Source: Firmicutes bacterium UBA5774 (GTDB lineage: Bacteria > Bacillota > Clostridia > Peptostreptococcales > Anaerovoracaceae). Taken from it: a DNA stretch of 26,871 nucleotides. Position 1 is the first letter of the stretch. Every line of letters begins with the position of its first letter. Below are positions 23,978 through 26,871 of the stretch, in pieces. The stretch lies in NCBI GenBank assembly GCA_002418625.1, contig DIEM01000075.1:1-26871 (forward strand), read 5' to 3'. Under the pieces are notes generated by a model. The model was not told the DNA's origin. It did no database searches and was given only the letters and a program-made list of their open reading frames with translations. The position numbers and the translations under genes were made by a program.

Positions 23978-24589
23978 ATGCAGATCATTGTGGTCGGCTG
24001 CGGAAAAGTCGGTTCCAAATTTGCTCAAGTCATGTCGGACGAAGGCCACGACATCGTGGTCATCGATAACGACAGCAGCAGCTTCGAGCGCCTTGGAGCA
24101 AGCTTCAACGGCATCACGGTCCTCGGCGTTCCTATTGATGAAGATGTCCTCAAGCATGCCGGGATCGAAACAGCGGACGGCCTCGCTGCCGTCACGCCTG
24201 ACGATAACATCAACATGATGGCTTGCCAGGTCGCAAAGGAGATATTTAAAGTACCGCGCGTTTTTGCAAGGATCCAGGATCCGATCCGTGAGCAGGTCTT
24301 CTATCAATTTGGTGTCGAGACGATTTGCCCAACCGATATCGCTGTCGACGAGATACGCTTCATGATGCTTGGCGAGCAGAGTATTACAAATCATACGATT
24401 GGCAACACCGTAGTCGATTTTATCTATGAAAACGCGACAAGAGAGCAGATCGGCACAAGGCTGGATACCATAAAGGCCGCAAAGGACTCCATGATTTTCG
24501 GTCTGCTCAGAAATGGCCGGCTTCATTTTACTGCGCCGACCTTAAGAATCGAGCACGATGATGTTATTGTAATCGCGAAGATCGCATAG
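23978..24589 (+). CDS. trkA: TrkA-type potassium-channel regulatory subunit, first of a pair (single RCK)
   Basis: A 203-residue cytosolic gating subunit with one RCK (TrkA-N) domain, NAD-binding GCGKVG (8-13) and the acidic end IDND (about 29-32), followed by a short TrkA-C-like domain. The start at 23978 has AAGGAGG 8 nt upstream; an upstream extension to 23903 is unlike the family. The segment VLGVPIDEDVLKHAGIE replaces the usual HGDAT-type motif, which from memory resembles one member of the actinobacterial CeoB/CeoC pairs. It lies directly before a second TrkA, suggesting a heteromeric regulatory ring on TrkH, the channel subunit encoded nearby. Which nucleotide it binds is not known. 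Confidence 0.88.
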   Translation: MQIIVVGCGKVGSKFAQVMSDEGHDIVVIDNDSSSFERLGASFNGITVLGVPIDEDVLKHAGIETADGLAAVTPDDNINMMACQVAKEIFKVPRVFARIQDPIREQVFYQFGVETICPTDIAVDEIRFMMLGEQSITNHTIGNTVVDFIYENATREQIGTRLDTIKAAKDSMIFGLLRNGRLHFTAPTLRIEHDDVIVIAKIA

Positions 24590-24600
24590 GAGGATTCGAG

Positions 24601-25260
24601 ATGTACATCGTTATAGTCGGAGGAGGGAAGGTCGGATATTACCTTTCCAAGACCCTGTTATCATATGGCCATACCTTGGCGATCATAGAGCTCTCTAAGG
24701 CAATCTGCGAAAAGGTCGCCGATGAATTGAGCCTTCCAGTATTGCACGGCGACGCTACCAGGATCGATGTGCTTGAAGCAGCCAATACGGACAAGGCCGG
24801 CATTTTCATCGCCGTGACCGGACAGGATGAAGAGAACCTCATCGCCTGCCAGTTGGCAAAGAAAAATTTCGGTGTCGAAAGAACAATCGCCCGCGTGAAC
24901 AATCCTAAAAACATCAAAGTTTTCGAAGCCCTTGGCGTTGACACGGCTGTCAGCAGCACATCCCTGATCGCCGATCTGATCGAGCAGGAGGTAGACTACT
25001 CCGGAATGAAAACCCTGACAAATATCAAAAAACATAATATCGTTGTCAGCGAAATCGAAATACTGAGAAGTTCTCCGGTCCATGACAAGAAGCTTCGGGA
25101 TCTGAGCATCCCGGAAGGCTGTATTATCATATCCATCATCAAGCGTAATGAGGCGCTTGTTCCAAATGACAATACGCTGATCCGCGAAGGCGATTCGGTC
25201 ATTGCGGTCTCCACTCCCGAGGGCAAATCAATATTGCATGATTTCTTCGTCGGAAAATGA
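24601..25260 (+). CDS. TrkA-type potassium-channel regulatory subunit, second of a pair (single RCK)
   Basis: A 219-residue RCK protein: GGGKVG (7-12) nucleotide loop, acidic Glu in IIELS (about 28-32), the usual HGDATRIDVLEAA (about 49-61), then a TrkA-C domain (VVSEIEILRSSPVHDKKLRDL onward) that often binds c-di-AMP or other ligands in relatives. AGGAGG at 24588-24593 overlaps the stop of the first TrkA, so the two are co-translated. It differs from the first copy by having the regular GD motif and a longer C domain. Its end faces the trkH gene. Function as a K+ uptake gate is inferred from family and context. Confidence 0.9.
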   Translation: MYIVIVGGGKVGYYLSKTLLSYGHTLAIIELSKAICEKVADELSLPVLHGDATRIDVLEAANTDKAGIFIAVTGQDEENLIACQLAKKNFGVERTIARVNNPKNIKVFEALGVDTAVSSTSLIADLIEQEVDYSGMKTLTNIKKHNIVVSEIEILRSSPVHDKKLRDLSIPEGCIIISIIKRNEALVPNDNTLIREGDSVIAVSTPEGKSILHDFFVGK

Positions 25261-25343
25261 TCATTTATCAGGTTTATTGCTTAATGCTCAAGAATGGGTG
25301 TCTATTTCTGTCTGCCTGATATTTTCAATCTGATCTGTACTTT

Positions 25344-25393
25344 TTTATCCCACCACGATCTTACCTTCTTTATCCCACCACGATCTTGCCTTC
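25344..25393. repeat. 25-bp tandem direct repeat over the trkH 3' end
   Basis: Positions 25344-25368 and 25369-25393 are the same 25 bases apart from one (A at 25363, G at 25388). The unit runs TTTATCCCACC to ACCTTC or GCCTTC. The right copy contains the last codons and stop of trkH; the left copy lies just past the stop. It looks like a local tandem duplication in the 3' end. The rest of the gap 25261-25369 shows no gene and no strong terminator. Confidence 0.85.
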
Positions 25394-26731
25394 AGGGTAA
25401 ACCGTTCGCCTGTTTTCCCGCTGCGCTTTCATCGCAAGCGCGATAGCAAACGTCACCGGCCCGACTCTTCCAAGAAACATGGTGAATATCAGCAGGATTT
25501 TACTGATCGGATGAAGTCCGGCTGTGATTCCGGTCGATAATCCGACGGTTCCGAACGCGGATGTCACTTCGAAAAGCACACTTACAAAATCCGTCTTCTC
25601 AATTCCTATTATTATCGTTGTAATTATGAAAATCAGCGCCAGACTCAGGCCTGCGATCGACAGCGCTTTATTGACGACGGAATGGGAGACTTTTCTCTGC
25701 AAAATGATCGTATCTTCTGAGCCTCTGATATTGGAAATAATAGCCATTAAAATCACACCTGCCGTCGTGACCTTGATTCCTCCCGCCGTCGAACCCGGGG
25801 CAGCACCGATGAACATCAGCACCACTGTCGCTATTTGGGAAACCTCATTCATATCCCCGGTGGATATCGTATTGAATCCTGCTGTACGGCAAGTTACAGA
25901 CTGAAATACCGCTGCATTGATTTTTTCGATAAAATCCAACCCGCCGAGCGTCAGCGGATTATTGTATTCAGACAGCATAAAATATAAAGCACCGGCCGTG
26001 ATCAGGCTTCCTGTCATAATGAGGACTACTTTTGTGTGCAGATACAATCCCTGCAATCGAGGATGCTCATAGATGTCCCGCCATACCATGAAACCGAGAC
26101 CGCCAATAATAACCAGCAGCGCCGTCGTGTAAATCACAACAGGATCGTCGGTATATCCCGTAAGACTTGTGAAGTTTCCTGTCAGGTCGAATCCCGCGTT
26201 GCAGAATGATGAAACAGCGTGGAATATTCCCATATAGACGCCCTTTGATCCGTATTCAGGAACAAAACGTGTCATAAAAAACAGACTGCCAATGAATTCA
26301 ATGTAGAAAGTGATCAGCACAACGTTTTTTATCAGTGTCAGAACACCGTCATAGGTATAATCATTCAGCGACTCCTGCGCTAGCCTCCGACCTTTCATAC
26401 TCACCTTTCTCCCCAGCATTACTGAAAAAAACGTCGCAAAGGTTATGATCCCAAGACCACCGAGCTGGATCGCAAAAAGTATCACAAGCTGTCCAAATAA
26501 TGTCCAGTGCGTCAGTGTATCGACAACAACAAGACCGGTGACGCAAACGGCCGAAGTCGCCGTAAAAAGAGCGTCGATGAAACCGATGCTTTTCCCGTCA
26601 GCCGAAGCAGCAGGAAGATTCAGCAGCGTCGCGCTGAACAGGATCAATGTCAAAAAACTAAGAACGATCATTCTGGTCGGCGAAATGCTTGTTATTTTTT
26701 TATTTCTTTTTCTGAATGAGATCCCAGTCAT
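25370..26731 (-). CDS. TrkH/KtrB-family potassium-uptake channel subunit
   Basis: A 453-residue membrane protein with the four-repeat P-loop architecture of the TrkH/KtrB/HKT superfamily. Each repeat has a pore loop with its selectivity glycine: SAVCVTGLV (about 60), SSFCNAGFDL (about 172), SVTCRTAGFNT (about 275) and TSAFGTVGLSTG (about 390). It conducts K+ (and Na+ in some) and is gated by RCK subunits, here the two TrkA-type proteins encoded convergently. Length near 450 is closer to KtrB than to E. coli TrkH. The ATG at 26731 has AAGGAAG upstream. The upstream region is very AT-rich with TATAAT-like sequence (about 26779), but no clear -35. The gene ends in a tandem duplication. Confidence 0.94.
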   Translation of the reverse strand: MTGISFRKRNKKITSISPTRMIVLSFLTLILFSATLLNLPAASADGKSIGFIDALFTATSAVCVTGLVVVDTLTHWTLFGQLVILFAIQLGGLGIITFATFFSVMLGRKVSMKGRRLAQESLNDYTYDGVLTLIKNVVLITFYIEFIGSLFFMTRFVPEYGSKGVYMGIFHAVSSFCNAGFDLTGNFTSLTGYTDDPVVIYTTALLVIIGGLGFMVWRDIYEHPRLQGLYLHTKVVLIMTGSLITAGALYFMLSEYNNPLTLGGLDFIEKINAAVFQSVTCRTAGFNTISTGDMNEVSQIATVVLMFIGAAPGSTAGGIKVTTAGVILMAIISNIRGSEDTIILQRKVSHSVVNKALSIAGLSLALIFIITTIIIGIEKTDFVSVLFEVTSAFGTVGLSTGITAGLHPISKILLIFTMFLGRVGPVTFAIALAMKAQRENRRTVYPEGKIVVG

Positions 26732-26812
26732 CGGTACACTTCCTTAAGATATGATAATTATGAATATATTTTATTATATATGATTTATAAATGAAAGAGA
26801 CTCTGCATATAT

Positions 26813-26844
26813 AAAAAAGACTTCCCCAAATCGGGGAAGTCTTT
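26813..26844 (-). terminator. Rho-independent terminator after the 5S rRNA gene
   Basis: On the minus strand a 12-bp perfect stem, AAAGACTTCCCC (26844-26833) with GGGGAAGTCTTT (26827-26816), 5-nt loop, followed by a T run to 26813. It is three bases past the end of the 5S gene and about 80 nt before trkH. Confidence 0.93.
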
Positions 26845-26847
26845 CCA

Positions 26848-26871
26848 AACCGGCGACGTCCTACTTTCCCA
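26848..26871 (-). rRNA. 5S ribosomal RNA, 3' end only (partial)
   Basis: Read on the minus strand the window ends TGGGAAAGTAGGACGTCGCCGG, matching the conserved 3' segment of bacterial 5S rRNA (GAGAGTAGGACGCCGCC in B. subtilis, recalled). Only the last 24 or so bases are present; the 3' boundary at 26848 is set by alignment and may be off by a few bases. A terminator follows at once, so this is the end of an rRNA operon transcribed leftward. Confidence 0.88.

Noticed and set aside
1..26871. CRISPR arrays, insertion sequences, prophage, tRNA genes
   Set aside because: No regular repeat-spacer pattern, no transposase or integrase frames, no cloverleaf-like sequence recognised on reading; only the 5S end is an RNA gene.

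Overview
The window looks like part of a Gram-positive (Bacillota) chromosome, most likely an anaerobic Clostridia-type organism of moderate GC. The evidence is gene content and order: murC/purR–spoVG–glmU–prs–pth–mfd–PrsA-like foldase–SpoVB/YabM-type flippase–mazG–hup–rqcP on one side, and tmk–holB–ricT–trmN6–abrB on the other. Both follow the origin-proximal order known from Bacillus subtilis and clostridia. A lipobox foldase, strong AGGAGG ribosome binding sites, SpoVG, AbrB with a CxxC pair and a PRPP-sensing PurR all fit. I cannot name the genus.

Layout. 1-158: promoter region firing leftward out of the window, with A-tracts and a second -35, probably an rRNA operon leader. 159-11882: a long leftward housekeeping block, from glmU through hup to a terminator at 1675-1700, then a separate rqcP–MFS pair. 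12118-15298: a rightward three-gene MacAB-like ABC export operon (adaptor, FtsX-type permease, ATPase) lying between spoVG and glmU, genes that are adjacent in relatives. 15408-16624: spoVG and purR (leftward), each with its own promoter. 16770-18167: murC, divergent from purR. 18231-19493: murA (leftward). 19686-20329: a small DUF948-like membrane protein and AbrB. 20537-23819: leftward block of a small membrane protein, tmk, holB, ricT and trmN6. 23978-26731: a potassium-uptake module, two single-RCK TrkA-type subunits convergent with a TrkH channel subunit. 26813-26871: rRNA terminator and the 3' end of a 5S rRNA gene.

How the genes work together. Cell-wall precursor supply (glmU, murA, murC, the flippase), PRPP and purine control (prs, purR), translation and nucleoid upkeep (pth, rqcP, hup, trmN6), DNA repair and replication (mfd, holB, tmk, mazG) and K+ homeostasis (trkA pair, trkH). 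The best regulatory signal is a PurBox pair with a 16-nt gap placed on the purR promoter, which predicts PurR autorepression.

No phage, IS element, CRISPR array, toxin system or clearly undescribed multi-gene system was seen. The more interesting observations are regulatory (PurBoxes, twin inverted repeats at spoVG, a 13-mer shared by two promoters), the inserted export operon with a Cys cluster on its ATPase, a coupled 46-aa membrane protein before tmk, and a 25-bp tandem duplication across the trkH stop codon. The ends suggest the window is a contig bounded by two leftward rRNA operons.
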